Positions 25,857-34,656 of a DNA stretch of 64,000 bases are shown one piece after another. The notes under the pieces are model-generated. The model searched no databases. It saw only the letters and a program-made list of their open reading frames with translations, and was not told the DNA's origin. This stretch comes from Paenibacillus tyrphae. Its GTDB lineage: Bacteria; Bacillota; Bacilli; Paenibacillales; NBRC-103111. Location: NCBI RefSeq assembly GCF_027925525.1, contig NZ_BSDJ01000008.1, forward strand, positions 220,383-284,382, in the 5' to 3' direction. The position numbers and the translations under genes were made by a program. Within the stretch, counting starts at the first letter, position 1. The number at the start of each line of letters is the position of its first letter.

Positions 25857-27017
25857 TTAGTGGCGGATTTGCCATTTGGCGCGCTTTCTGGGGGAGAAGA
25901 AGCTATTTCTTCCTTTTCTGGATTGAATTCTCTGCTCGCAGATCAGATTCGCCGCCTCGACCGTCGTGATATTTTTTTCCTTGGCTTCCGAGAATACGCG
26001 GAGCAGCGACTGATAGATCGCTTTCGTTTTCGCCAATACTCTGTCTTTGTTCGGTCCGTACAGCTCATCCGATACTTGCATGATGCCGCCGCTGTTGACC
26101 ACGTAATCGGGTGCGTAAAGGATGCCTTTTCGTTTTAGCTCAAGGGCATGGTTCTCATGAAGCAGCTGATTATTCGCCGCACCTGCGATCGCTTGGACCT
26201 TGAGTTGCCCGATCGTTTGATCGTTGATAATGCCGCCGACGGCGCACGGAACGAAGAAGTCGGCCTCTACGCCGTAAATCTCTTCTCCTTTCACGGCGGT
26301 CGCGGTTCTGCCAAGCTTACAGGCTCTTTCCACAACTTGGTCTACCGCGGTTGGATCCACATCGGTCACATAGAGATCGGCGCCTTCCTGCAGCAAATGC
26401 TCGGCGACTTTAAAGCCGACCTTCCCCAAGCCTTGAATCGCAAACCGCTTGCCGCTTAAATCCTCATGCCCCCATAACGTTCGGGCTACGGCTTTCATGC
26501 TGTACAGAACGCCCAAAGCCGTCGGAATCGACGTTTCTCCCCCGCCGCCATATTCCTCGGGCAGCCCGGCGATACAATTCGTCTCCTTGCAGGCATGGAC
26601 GAAATCGTCCAGCACCGTGCCCATATCCGTCCCGGTATAAAATCTCCCGTTCAACGAATCGATAAATTGTCCGTAAGCCCGGAACAATTCCGGGGTTTTA
26701 TCCTTGGCCGGGTCTCCGATGATGACCGCTTTTCCCCCGCCGAAGTCCACATCAGCCGCCGCGCATTTGTAGGTCATCGACTTCGATAAACGCAGTACGT
26801 CCTCCAGCGCTTCCTCGACGGTAGCATATGGCCTCATCCGCGTTCCTCCCAAAGCCGGGCCGAGCGTCGTATCGTGGATGGCGATAATCGCTTTCAAGCC
26901 CGTGGCGGGGTCGTTGCAAAACAGCACCTGCTCATGCTCCTGCATTTTCTCGAACAAGTCGGTCATACGCGATGACTCCGACGGTTTGATCTCTGATAAT
27001 AACGCTGCATTGTTCAT
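25857..27017 (-). CDS. pdh: Phenylalanine dehydrogenase (Glu/Leu/Phe/Val dehydrogenase family)
   Basis: A 386-residue NAD-dependent enzyme that oxidatively deaminates an amino acid to its 2-oxo acid. It resembles the Lysinibacillus/Bacillus phenylalanine dehydrogenase closely: [48 protein letters not shown] with the catalytic Lys, [17 protein letters not shown] and the tail [13 protein letters not shown], which leucine dehydrogenases lack. The nucleotide site GLGKVG is intact. The start was placed at the ATG at 27017 behind AGGAGG. The location beside hppD suggests that it makes phenylpyruvate or 4-hydroxyphenylpyruvate; the known Phe enzymes also accept Tyr. A candidate CcpA site lies just upstream. 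Leu or Val specificity is less likely. Confidence 0.88.
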   Translation of the reverse strand: MNNAALLSEIKPSESSRMTDLFEKMQEHEQVLFCNDPATGLKAIIAIHDTTLGPALGGTRMRPYATVEEALEDVLRLSKSMTYKCAAADVDFGGGKAVIIGDPAKDKTPELFRAYGQFIDSLNGRFYTGTDMGTVLDDFVHACKETNCIAGLPEEYGGGGETSIPTALGVLYSMKAVARTLWGHEDLSGKRFAIQGLGKVGFKVAEHLLQEGADLYVTDVDPTAVDQVVERACKLGRTATAVKGEEIYGVEADFFVPCAVGGIINDQTIGQLKVQAIAGAANNQLLHENHALELKRKGILYAPDYVVNSGGIMQVSDELYGPNKDRVLAKTKAIYQSLLRVFSEAKEKNITTVEAANLICEQRIQSRKGRNSFFSPRKRAKWQIRH

Positions 27018-27056
27018 CTCTATTCCTCCTGAAACCATTCTCTACTCTCTCTCAAA

Positions 27057-27070
27057 AGTAAACGTTTTCA
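27057..27070. promoter_or_regulatory. Candidate CcpA (cre) site before pdh
   Basis: AGTAAACGTTTTCA; the other strand TGAAAACGTTTACT matches the cre consensus TGWAANCGNTNWCA at 13 of 14 positions. It lies 40 bases upstream of the pdh ATG, where binding would block transcription. Carbon catabolite repression of an amino acid breakdown gene would make sense. Confidence 0.5.
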
Positions 27071-27336
27071 AAACTGCATGGCGCGACGCTGCATTTCGAA
27101 GCAATAAACTATGCTTTCATCTTATGTGGAACACTCCTTTATGGTTTGGATAAAACAAACTATGGTTCCTTTTTGTAACAGTTCAAATACTAAACTACCT
27201 CCATGATTCGCGCAAACATCCCTTTTAACGCGCGTGTTCTTTGATGTTTCAGCACTTTTGTGCGTTGAATAAGGTTAGCGTTCATGAGAGGTATTCTACC
27301 AACTATACTAACTTTTATAAAAATATTTGTAATATA
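27071..27336. other. Intergenic region between pdh and the lanthipeptide promoter
   Basis: No gene is supported here. It contains an inverted repeat at 27141-27163 (ATGGTTTG, seven bases, CAAACTAT) and a third half-site AAACTATG near 27106, a possible operator for pdh transcription on the minus strand. Base composition becomes strongly A/T-rich toward 27300, where the lanthipeptide cluster begins. Confidence 0.4.
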
Positions 27337-27365
27337 TTGACTATTCATATATTATTCGGTATATT
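27337..27365 (+). promoter_or_regulatory. Promoter of the lanthipeptide operon
   Basis: TTGACT and TATATT are exactly 17 bases apart in an A/T-rich region. The leader before the first precursor ATG would be about 135 bases. A weak hairpin with a T run (TTTCAA, loop, TTTGAAA, T7) lies near 27457-27482 in that leader. Confidence 0.75.
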
Positions 27366-27428
27366 ATAGTCGAATATGGATTTGAAAGAATATTTTGTAA
27401 TTTTACTCTTCCGTATTCACGTTTCTGT

Positions 27429-27456
27429 GCGGCAAGGCCAGGCGAAGGCGAAAGCG
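27429..27456. repeat. Left arm of an inverted repeat around the first precursor gene
   Basis: GCGGCA, an insertion, and GGCGAAAGCG here are complementary to CGCTTTCGCCGGCTGCCGC at 27717-27735. The arms bracket the first precursor gene in the leader and in the gap before the second. They could pair in RNA over about 260 bases, or be traces of the duplication. Confidence 0.45.
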
Positions 27457-27505
27457 ATTTCAATCGGTTTGAAAATTTTTTTACATTTGAAGGGAGAAGA
27501 TACTT

Positions 27506-27700
27506 ATGGCAAACAACAATTTCGATCTGGATGTCCAAGTGAAATCGGTTAATTCGGTAAACGCGAATTTTGGGCTTTACACGTCTCAATGCTATAGTTC
27601 TCAATGCTATTCTTCCAAATGTTATTCCGATTCTTGCTATTCCTCCGACTGCTATACCGGCAGACATATGTGCGGCTACACGCACGGCTACAGCTGCTAA
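27506..27700 (+). CDS. lanA1: Class I lanthipeptide precursor LanA1 (Tyr version)
   Basis: A 64-residue precursor. The leader carries the class I box FDLDV at residues 6-10, recognised by LanB and LanC. From residue 25 the core consists of five-residue units of the type Tyr-Ser-Ser-X-Cys: Cys29, 34, 39, 44 and 49, then Cys56 and Cys64. Each Cys has a Ser or Thr three residues before it (or four to five in the last two), so up to seven lanthionine or methyllanthionine rings are possible. No PR/PQ leader cleavage site is seen and no protease gene follows. GGGAG lies nine bases before the ATG. The gene was found beside lanB, lanT and lanC, and has a sister gene 81 bp downstream. Confidence 0.93.
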   Translation: MANNNFDLDVQVKSVNSVNANFGLYTSQCYSSQCYSSKCYSDSCYSSDCYTGRHMCGYTHGYSC

Positions 27701-27716
27701 TTTCGTCCATTTCTTT

Positions 27717-27735
27717 CGCTTTCGCCGGCTGCCGC
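27717..27735. repeat. Right arm of the inverted repeat around the first precursor gene
   Basis: CGCTTTCGCCGGCTGCCGC, complementary to most of 27429-27456. It lies in the 81-base gap between the two precursor genes. Confidence 0.45.
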
Positions 27736-27781
27736 AACAATCTTCGGAGACATGTTCTCCGCTTGAAGGGAGAAAATCTGT

Positions 27782-27973
27782 ATGGCAAACAACGTTTTCG
27801 ACCTGGATGTTGAAGTGAAATCGGTAAATTCGGTCAACCAAAACATCGGCCTCTTCACGTCTACTTGCTTTAGTTCTCAATGCTTCTCTTCCAAATGCTT
27901 CACGGATACTTGCTTCAGCTCGAACTGCTTTACCGGCAGACATCAGTGCGGCTACACCCACGGCAGCTGCTAA
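27782..27973 (+). CDS. lanA2: Class I lanthipeptide precursor LanA2 (Phe version)
   Basis: A 63-residue sister of LanA1. The leader is nearly identical (MANN, then FDLDV, then KSVNSVN), and all seven Cys are kept at 29, 34, 39, 44, 49, 56 and 63. At each of six repeat positions (25, 30, 35, 40, 45 and 50) Phe replaces the Tyr of LanA1, and the fourth unit has Thr-Asp-Thr instead of Ser-Asp-Ser, which would favour methyllanthionine. The end lacks one Tyr. The two have the same ribosome site (GAAGGGAGAA). They may be a two-component pair or two variants sharing one set of enzymes. A strong hairpin behind it separates it from lanB. Confidence 0.93.
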   Translation: MANNVFDLDVEVKSVNSVNQNIGLFTSTCFSSQCFSSKCFTDTCFSSNCFTGRHQCGYTHGSC

Positions 27974-27995
27974 ACTTTCGCGTGTTCCTACTGCC

Positions 27996-28029
27996 TACTT
28001 CGGAGGAACGTTCGCGTTCTTCCGAAGTA
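27996..28029 (+). terminator. TTCG-loop hairpin between the precursor genes and lanB
   Basis: TACTTCGGA-G-GAACG pairs with CGTTC-T-TCCGAAGTA, a 15-bp stem with one G-T pair and a TTCG tetraloop. No T run follows, so it is more likely a leaky terminator or mRNA stabiliser that keeps precursor mRNA more abundant than enzyme mRNA, as in other lantibiotic operons. Confidence 0.65.
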
Positions 28030-28064
28030 TCTCTTACGACTCGACTAACGGAAGGTGAGACGAC

Positions 28065-31000
28065 ATGTCAGTTCAAGTGGCCCCCTCTCAACCGACGCAA
28101 GCTCATGCACATCCAAGCGTTTTTCAGGCGCTTGATTTTTTTATTTTGAGGATGCCTTTATTGCCGGTGGAACGATTCCAGAACCTTTCTATCGATCCAA
28201 ATGAGTATGAGGCGGTTAGTCGCAAGCCATGGTTCGAGAAATTGGCCGCCTACGCCGAATCGCCTATCATCCGGGAGGCCATTGCCGTATCCAGCTTGCC
28301 GCTGCTTCAGGCTTTGCCCAATCTAACCAACCAGGAGCATCCGCGCAAACAAGATCAGGCGGTAAAAGGCTTTCTGCGCTATTTGCTGCGCATGACCTCG
28401 CGTCCGACGCCTTTTGGTTTATTTTCTGGGGTAACATACGGAAATTTCGGGGAGCGGTATGTGTTCGAGCTTCAGCCTGTAACGGCCCACACCAAACGAG
28501 CCCGCCCTGATATGGAGTGGCTGCTGAAAGTGCTGTCCGACTTGGAGAACCGGTTTGACATCGTCAAACAGTTAAAGGTCAGTCTCAATTGTTTGGCTTA
28601 TCCCGTAGGCTCCCGCCTTTACCTGCCCTACCTGACCAAGTACGGCGTCAAGCAGAAAGGCAATGGTACAACGATGGAGAGCACCTCCGTTCGCCTTACT
28701 CCGGCTGTGAAGCAGGTGATGGAGCTTACCCGTCAGCCTCTCCCCTTTTGCGAATTGGCGCTGAAGCTGCACAGCCAATTTTCCGATACGTCACTCGAGC
28801 AAATAAACCAATTTCTATGGCAGCTGGTTCAGCAGGAAATCATCATCACGGACCTGCGCCCGCCTCTCATGACCGCTTCGCCATTCGATTACGTACTGCG
28901 GCGTTTGGCCGATGTCACCGGTGTGGAAGACGAGAGGGCGAAGCTGGAAACGGCCGCAGCTCTCATCGCGAGCTATAACCGTACGGAAATCGGGCAAGGC
29001 GAGCCATTATACCATGAGCTTGTTGAGCATATGAAATCCGTTGCCGAAGCGGATAATCTCCTGCAAGTGGATTTGGCCCTCTCGATGGAGGCGTTAACTC
29101 TCCCCAAAACCGTTGCGCAGGAGATCGAGCGCGTCGGCGAAGCGCTTTGGCGAATCTCCGGGGAACGGCTGGGACTTTCGCATCTGGAAAGCTACCGCGC
29201 CGATTTCATGGAGAAATACGGGGCTTACCGCGAGGTTCCCCTGCTGGACCTGCTGGATGCAGACATCGGGCTTGGCGCTCCGGCCGGATACGAATATCCC
29301 CGGAGCAAACGCAAGGAAGACAACACCCCTTCCTTCGCCCAGCAAAAGAAAAAGATGCTGCTGACCCAATGGGTCATGACATGCCTCCAACAGGGGCGGC
29401 AGGAATTGGAGCTGACCGACGACATGGTGATGCAGCTTGAACCTGTTCCGATGGAGAAAAAGTACGCGCCTCGGTCGTTGGAATTGTATTTTGGTCTCAC
29501 CGCCCCATCCGGCCAAGCGGTGGAGGAGGGTGACTTTCTCCTGATTGCCGGAGGTACGACGGGCACCTACGGTGCGGGCAAATCCGTCGGCCGGTTTGTC
29601 GATTTGTTCGATTCCTCCTTTGTGGACAAGCTCAAGCAAATTGACCGATTGGAGCAAAAGCTTCATCCCGATGCGATCCTCGCCGAGCTCGTTTATTTTC
29701 CGGGAGACGGCCGCGCGGCCAACGTTGCTCTGAGCACGAACATTCGCGAATATGAAATCGACATCGGCACCAATTCGGCCAAAGATCCGGAGCATACGAT
29801 CCCGCTCTCCGATCTGGTCGTCGGCATTTCTTCCAGCGGTTTTTATTTGCGGTCCCTGTCAAAAAATCGAAGGGTCATTCCGGTGACAAACCACATGCTG
29901 AATACGTCGAACTCGCCTAACGTCTATCGTTTTTTGCGCGAATTATCGATGGAAAACCAGCGCAACATCGATTTTTTCGAGTGGAACGAACTGCGAACCT
30001 TCCCTTTTTTGCCGCGGTTAAGGTACAGCAAAACGATTATTGCGGCGGCCTGCTGGAAGTTTAATGCAGATATGCCGCCTTTTCACGGGAACATGACGGA
30101 AACGCAATGGCGTCAAGCTTTCGATACGTACCGGAAGCAGTGGAATGTGCCGCGCTTCGTTTATTTGACCCAATCGGATAACCGCTTGCTGCTGGATCTC
30201 GACTCCCCGCTTCATCGGGACGAAGTGTATCGGGATTATACGAAGCTCCAGCCTGGGGGGCAGATTGTCCTAACCGAAACCGGCTTTGCGTTTGAGCATC
30301 TTCCCGGGAGCGCTGCCGGGCGCTACGTGACCGAGTTTGTTTTTCCTCTAGTCAAACGGGACCTGCCGCAGGCTTCCTCGCAGCCGGATCTTGACGGAGC
30401 TCTCACCTCTTCTCCTATTCGTCTCGCGGAGAGATTGAAAATGCCGGGCAGCGAATGGCTGTATCTGAAATGGTACGGTGCGGATCATCGCGCCGACGCT
30501 TTTATCGGGGGGCCTCTGCTGGAGTTTTGCCGTCAGGCGGAGGAGCAAGGATGGGCGGCCGGCAGCTTCTTTATGCGCTATGCCGATCCCGATCCGCATC
30601 TTCGCTGGCGTTTCTGCGGCCACCCCGAGCAGATCCACACCATGCTGCTGCCGCAGCTGTACCGGTTTACGCAGCAGTGCGTGGAAGACGGGCTCTTGTC
30701 CCGCTTAGTGATCGATACTTACGATCCGGAAATCGAACGGTACGGGGGCCCGACGTTGATCGGAGCGGCGGAGCGACTGTTCTGTCTCGACAGCCGGGTC
30801 GTGGCCGAATGGATTCACGCCAGACAATCGGGATACCTCAGCCTGAACCCGCACTTGCTGGCTGTCATCAGCGTCATTGACATGATGGAACGATTCGGAC
30901 TGTCCTTCTTCGAGCAATTCGAGTGGCTTAACACAATGGTACAGCATAAGGAGCATTTGGAGCTGTTCCGTCAGCATCGGCCTTTTCTTATGAAATTCGG

Positions 31001-31286
31001 GGATGCTAGAGGAGACTTTGCCCAGCTTCGCCATCTCCCTGACGGAGCGGCCATCCTGCCGATGCTCCATGCCCGCGGCGAGTCGATAACCCGGTACGTC
31101 GAGGGAATCCGGCTGTGCCAAGCGGAAGGAACCTTGACCAATACTCAGGAGGATCTGATACAAAGCGTGATCCATATGCATTTGAACCGGCTGTTCGGCA
31201 TCCAACGGGAAGAAGAGCAGAAGGTGTTGACTTTGGCCAGACATACGTTATACAGCTTGCAGCATGTTAGGAGGAATCAGCCATGA
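28065..31286 (+). CDS. lanB: Lanthipeptide dehydratase LanB
   Basis: A 1073-residue full-length class I dehydratase. In this family glutamate from Glu-tRNA is attached to Ser and Thr of the precursor and then eliminated to give dehydroalanine and dehydrobutyrine. The large N-terminal glutamylation part contains TSRPTPFGLFSGV near residue 110, typical of Lant_dehydr_N. The C-terminal elimination domain has the SpaB_C pattern, with SFFMRYADPDPHLRWRF (His845) and IDTYDPEIERYGG. The ATG has GGAAGGTGAG upstream. Its stop codon overlaps the start of lanT (ATGA), so the two are translationally coupled. The core of the precursors offers more than a dozen Ser/Thr targets each. Confidence 0.95.
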   Translation: MSVQVAPSQPTQAHAHPSVFQALDFFILRMPLLPVERFQNLSIDPNEYEAVSRKPWFEKLAAYAESPIIREAIAVSSLPLLQALPNLTNQEHPRKQDQAVKGFLRYLLRMTSRPTPFGLFSGVTYGNFGERYVFELQPVTAHTKRARPDMEWLLKVLSDLENRFDIVKQLKVSLNCLAYPVGSRLYLPYLTKYGVKQKGNGTTMESTSVRLTPAVKQVMELTRQPLPFCELALKLHSQFSDTSLEQINQFLWQLVQQEIIITDLRPPLMTASPFDYVLRRLADVTGVEDERAKLETAAALIASYNRTEIGQGEPLYHELVEHMKSVAEADNLLQVDLALSMEALTLPKTVAQEIERVGEALWRISGERLGLSHLESYRADFMEKYGAYREVPLLDLLDADIGLGAPAGYEYPRSKRKEDNTPSFAQQKKKMLLTQWVMTCLQQGRQELELTDDMVMQLEPVPMEKKYAPRSLELYFGLTAPSGQAVEEGDFLLIAGGTTGTYGAGKSVGRFVDLFDSSFVDKLKQIDRLEQKLHPDAILAELVYFPGDGRAANVALSTNIREYEIDIGTNSAKDPEHTIPLSDLVVGISSSGFYLRSLSKNRRVIPVTNHMLNTSNSPNVYRFLRELSMENQRNIDFFEWNELRTFPFLPRLRYSKTIIAAACWKFNADMPPFHGNMTETQWRQAFDTYRKQWNVPRFVYLTQSDNRLLLDLDSPLHRDEVYRDYTKLQPGGQIVLTETGFAFEHLPGSAAGRYVTEFVFPLVKRDLPQASSQPDLDGALTSSPIRLAERLKMPGSEWLYLKWYGADHRADAFIGGPLLEFCRQAEEQGWAAGSFFMRYADPDPHLRWRFCGHPEQIHTMLLPQLYRFTQQCVEDGLLSRLVIDTYDPEIERYGGPTLIGAAERLFCLDSRVVAEWIHARQSGYLSLNPHLLAVISVIDMMERFGLSFFEQFEWLNTMVQHKEHLELFRQHRPFLMKFGDARGDFAQLRHLPDGAAILPMLHARGESITRYVEGIRLCQAEGTLTNTQEDLIQSVIHMHLNRLFGIQREEEQKVLTLARHTLYSLQHVRRNQP

Positions 31287-33160
31287 GCTCGGCTGCGGAA
31301 GAAGCATCCCTAACCGTAAATCTAACGAATATTGTGCAATCCTTTCGCTATTGGCCCCGCGTGTTCCAATTGCTGTGGCAAACGCATAAAGCGTATTTCT
31401 TGTCGATTTTATTGATTAATATCCTGCGCGGCGCCTCGCCGGTCATCTCGCTGCTGCTGCTCCAAACCTTGATCAACAGCATAGGCGGCGCCTGGGATAC
31501 CGGTTTTCAGACCGTGCTTTGGCCCTTTATTTGGCTCATTACGTTTACCGCATTTAATGAAGCGCTGTCGCTGGCTCAAAATTTTATCAGCAAATTGTTT
31601 GAAACGCTGCTCAGCAACCGGATCAACATACTCATTATGGAGAAGTCGATTTCCCTTTCGCTTAGCGATTTTGAGAACTCCCAGGTGCAGGACGCCTTGA
31701 AACGCGCTCAGAACGAGGCCGGTCATCGGCCTTATCAAATTCTGCAGCAGATTTTGTCCATTGTTACCGCGTCCATTACGTTATTCTCGACCGCGGCTAT
31801 GCTCATTTCGTGGAAATGGTGGGCGGCATTTCTCCTGATCCTCATTCCCTTGGCCTCCTTCTATTCGTTTCTGAGGATCGGGCAGCAGGAGTTTATGCTT
31901 CAATGGAACCGGGCCCCGAAAATGCGGCATACCTGGTATTTGTCCGTGCTGCTGACAAGGGATATCTCGTTCAAGGAGATCAAGCTGTTTCAACTGGGCG
32001 GTTATTTGCTCGGCAAATATCACGAGGTGCTCCAGCAGTTTTTGGCGGAAGACAAGCGCATGATCAAGAAGCGGCTCGGCATGGGAGCGATATTTCAAGC
32101 AATCCAACAAGGGGTCAACGCGTTCATGTTTCTCATGGTCTTATGGTCCGCCTATAAACGCGAAATTTTGATCGGCCATGTGGTCAGCTATACCCAAGCC
32201 ATTACGTTAACCCTGGTTTCGTCGCAAAATTTGACACAAGGCATCCTGTCCTTATGCCAGCACAATTTATTTTTACAGCAGTTGTTCGCTTTCCTGGATT
32301 TGCAGTCCTCCGATCCTGCCGCCAGAAAAATCGGAGCTTCGGAGGCTTCCCGTGCGACGAATGCGCCTGTCATCCAATCGGTGGAATTCCGCAATGTGTC
32401 TTTCCGTTATCCCGGCAGCAGTTATCCGGCTCTGCGGAATGTCAGCTTTACCCTGCAGCGCGGAGAAACGCTCGCGATTGTAGGGCGCAACGGGTCCGGG
32501 AAGACAACCTTGATGAAGCTGCTGACGCAGCTGTACGACTCCTTCGAAGGAGACATTCTCATCAACGGCGTCTCGATCCGCGACATGGACTGTGAAACGT
32601 TTCGCCGCAAAGTCGGCGTCGTGTTCCAAGATTTCGTCCAATATGAGATGCAGGTCCGGCAAAATATCGGTTTTGGCAACGTCGCCAAAATGGAGGAGGA
32701 CGCCGAATTGTGGAAGGCGGCGGATCGGGCGGGCATCGCCGGCTTGGTCCAATCGATGCCTGGAGGCCTTGCCACCCAGCTCGGGCGTTTGTTTGACGAA
32801 GGGCAGCAGCTCTCCGGTGGACAGTGGCAGCGGATTGCCATCGCCAGAGCCTTCATGCGCGAAGCCGAGCTTTATGTGTTGGACGAGCCCAGCTCCATGC
32901 TCGATCCGGAAACCGAGCTGCAGGTGTTTCAGGCGTTTCGGGAGTTGGTCCGCGACCGGTTAGGTATTTTCATCTCACACCGCTATTCCGCCATCCGGTA
33001 CGCCGACCATATCCTCATGATGGATCAAGGCTCCGTGGTCGAGCAAGGCAATCATCAACAGCTCATGCAGCTGAACGGGATGTATGCCGAGCTTTATATG
33101 ATGCAAGCAAATGCTTATTTGGACGCCGATCATGAGCGCAAAGCGCGTTCGGCCGTTTGA
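31283..33160 (+). CDS. lanT: Lanthipeptide export ABC transporter LanT (no peptidase domain)
   Basis: A 625-residue half transporter with a membrane domain (residues about 1-320, five to six hydrophobic helices) fused to an ATPase. Walker A is GRNGSGKTT with Lys407, the signature is LSGGQWQR, and Walker B is LYVLDEPSS. There is no N-terminal C39 peptidase, so it exports the modified peptide without cutting the leader, as NisT and SpaT do. It overlaps lanB by four bases and is followed by lanC after 38 bp. A homodimer in the membrane close to LanB and LanC is expected from the family. Confidence 0.94.
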   Translation: MSSAAEEASLTVNLTNIVQSFRYWPRVFQLLWQTHKAYFLSILLINILRGASPVISLLLLQTLINSIGGAWDTGFQTVLWPFIWLITFTAFNEALSLAQNFISKLFETLLSNRINILIMEKSISLSLSDFENSQVQDALKRAQNEAGHRPYQILQQILSIVTASITLFSTAAMLISWKWWAAFLLILIPLASFYSFLRIGQQEFMLQWNRAPKMRHTWYLSVLLTRDISFKEIKLFQLGGYLLGKYHEVLQQFLAEDKRMIKKRLGMGAIFQAIQQGVNAFMFLMVLWSAYKREILIGHVVSYTQAITLTLVSSQNLTQGILSLCQHNLFLQQLFAFLDLQSSDPAARKIGASEASRATNAPVIQSVEFRNVSFRYPGSSYPALRNVSFTLQRGETLAIVGRNGSGKTTLMKLLTQLYDSFEGDILINGVSIRDMDCETFRRKVGVVFQDFVQYEMQVRQNIGFGNVAKMEEDAELWKAADRAGIAGLVQSMPGGLATQLGRLFDEGQQLSGGQWQRIAIARAFMREAELYVLDEPSSMLDPETELQVFQAFRELVRDRLGIFISHRYSAIRYADHILMMDQGSVVEQGNHQQLMQLNGMYAELYMMQANAYLDADHERKARSAV

Positions 33161-33198
33161 TTACAGCAAGCAACCATGATCCGAAGGGAGAAATCGGA

Positions 33199-34563
33199 AT
33201 GAACCCGAAAGAAGCTTGCGAGGCCAAGTGGCAGCCGCTTGAAGGCGCCGAACGAATCGAACGGGTCCGCTCGATTGTGATGGAGACGGCCCGGCGATTG
33301 AAGGACCCGGAAGAAATCGAGCGATTCGCCCTCGCGGAAGAACAGAAACGGATAGAGCAAGGGAAGTTCTACGTGAAGTGGAATGGGCTGCACCTTGCTC
33401 GGGGATATTCGGGCTTATGCTTGTTGTTCGGCGAACTGGATCGCCTGGAGCCCGATGGCCAATGGGACGTCGCAGGTCACCGTTATGTTGTTCTCATGCA
33501 GCAAGCTCTGGAACGGCAAGGAATCGAATCCTTATCCCTTTGGAGCGGTATGGCCGGAGTCGTTACGGGCATCCAGGCTTTGTCGCGGCAGGGCACCCGG
33601 TACGGGAATATGCTTCGGTCGCTCAACGACTTTTTCCTGCGCATGTTCCCCGAGTACATGTATGTTGTCCGAAGAAATATAAAAGAAGGCGTGCTCATGT
33701 CCGATTACGATGTGATGCAGGGCTTAAGCGGGATAGGCCGTTATTTGCTGCACTTTAAAGAGCAGCCCGAGATGCGCATTGCGCTTACGCAGGTGCTTGA
33801 GTATATGGTTGAGCTGTGCAGGTTCAAGGAGCTGCAAGACTCGCAGGTTCCGGGGTGGTATATTTCGCCCGACCGGCTTATTTCACCCACCGATCAGGAG
33901 CTATATCCCGAGGGTTACTTCAATTGCGGGTTTTCCCACGGCATTCCGGGTCCGTTGGCCCTGCTCTCCCTTGCGCTCCGGCAAGGCGTAGAAGTGGAGG
34001 GCGGGCGGGAAGCCATCCGCTCCATCGCCGAGTGGCTGATGCGGTTTACGATCAAGGATGAGTACGGCCCTTATTGGCCCGCTCATGTATCGTGGCAAGA
34101 GCAGGCAGCGGGCGCCGCAAGCGGCTCGCCGCCCCGCGAAGCTTGGTGCTACGGCGGGCCCGGCGTCGCGCGCACGCTGTGGCTCGCGGGGCAAGCGCTC
34201 GGGGAGCCGACATGGAGGGAAGCGGCGGTTCAATCGTTCCTTGGCACGGCGCGGCGTCCCGAACGGCTGTGGAGCTTGCATTCCGCCACCTTTTGCCACG
34301 GCTATGCCGGTCTTCTGCAAATGACGCAGCGGATGATCGCAGACGCAGGAACTGCGGAACTGATTCCTTTACGCGACCGTATCGTCGATCGGATAGTTGA
34401 CTCCTTTGACGTGAGTGCGCCTTATGGCTTTGCAGAGCTGGAAGAAGGCGAAAAGCTGCATTTCGCCGGCGTGCTGGACGGGGCTGCGGGCGTTGCCCTC
34501 GCGCTGCTGGCTGTCATGCAAGATCGGGAGCCGGAGTGGGATCGGGTTTTCCTGTTGAACTAA
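33199..34563 (+). CDS. lanC: Lanthionine cyclase LanC
   Basis: A 454-residue zinc enzyme that adds Cys thiols to dehydroalanine and dehydrobutyrine to close (methyl)lanthionine rings. The alpha-toroid signatures are present: SHGIPGPLALLSLAL, CYGGPG with Cys317, and CHGYAGLLQ with Cys366 and His367; these are the three zinc ligands. The ATG at 33199 follows GGGAG by eight bases; an in-frame extension from 33157 lacks a ribosome site. It is the last gene of the operon and is followed by a terminator. A single LanC would have to place all seven rings of each precursor. Confidence 0.95.
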   Translation: MNPKEACEAKWQPLEGAERIERVRSIVMETARRLKDPEEIERFALAEEQKRIEQGKFYVKWNGLHLARGYSGLCLLFGELDRLEPDGQWDVAGHRYVVLMQQALERQGIESLSLWSGMAGVVTGIQALSRQGTRYGNMLRSLNDFFLRMFPEYMYVVRRNIKEGVLMSDYDVMQGLSGIGRYLLHFKEQPEMRIALTQVLEYMVELCRFKELQDSQVPGWYISPDRLISPTDQELYPEGYFNCGFSHGIPGPLALLSLALRQGVEVEGGREAIRSIAEWLMRFTIKDEYGPYWPAHVSWQEQAAGAASGSPPREAWCYGGPGVARTLWLAGQALGEPTWREAAVQSFLGTARRPERLWSLHSATFCHGYAGLLQMTQRMIADAGTAELIPLRDRIVDRIVDSFDVSAPYGFAELEEGEKLHFAGVLDGAAGVALALLAVMQDREPEWDRVFLLN

Positions 34564-34575
34564 TATTTATCGCTC

Positions 34576-34614
34576 CAACCGACGGTTCACTTGGCCGTCG
34601 GCTCTTTGTTTTTT
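34576..34614 (+). terminator. Terminator of the lanthipeptide operon
   Basis: CCGACGG and CCGTCGG form a 7-bp stem around nine bases, followed by CTCTTTGTTTTTT. It separates lanC from the small membrane gene. Confidence 0.8.
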
Positions 34615-34656
34615 CACCAATGTTCCGTTACACTTCTGATACCTTTTGTCTTCTAT

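Noticed and set aside
27341..27961. 206-codon minus-strand frame across the lanthipeptide precursors
   Set aside because: It is antisense to both precursor genes and is internally repeated only because they are duplicates.
30348..31244. Minus-strand frames opposite lanB as extra lanthipeptide or immunity genes
   Set aside because: They are shadows of LanB; no start signals or membrane segments.
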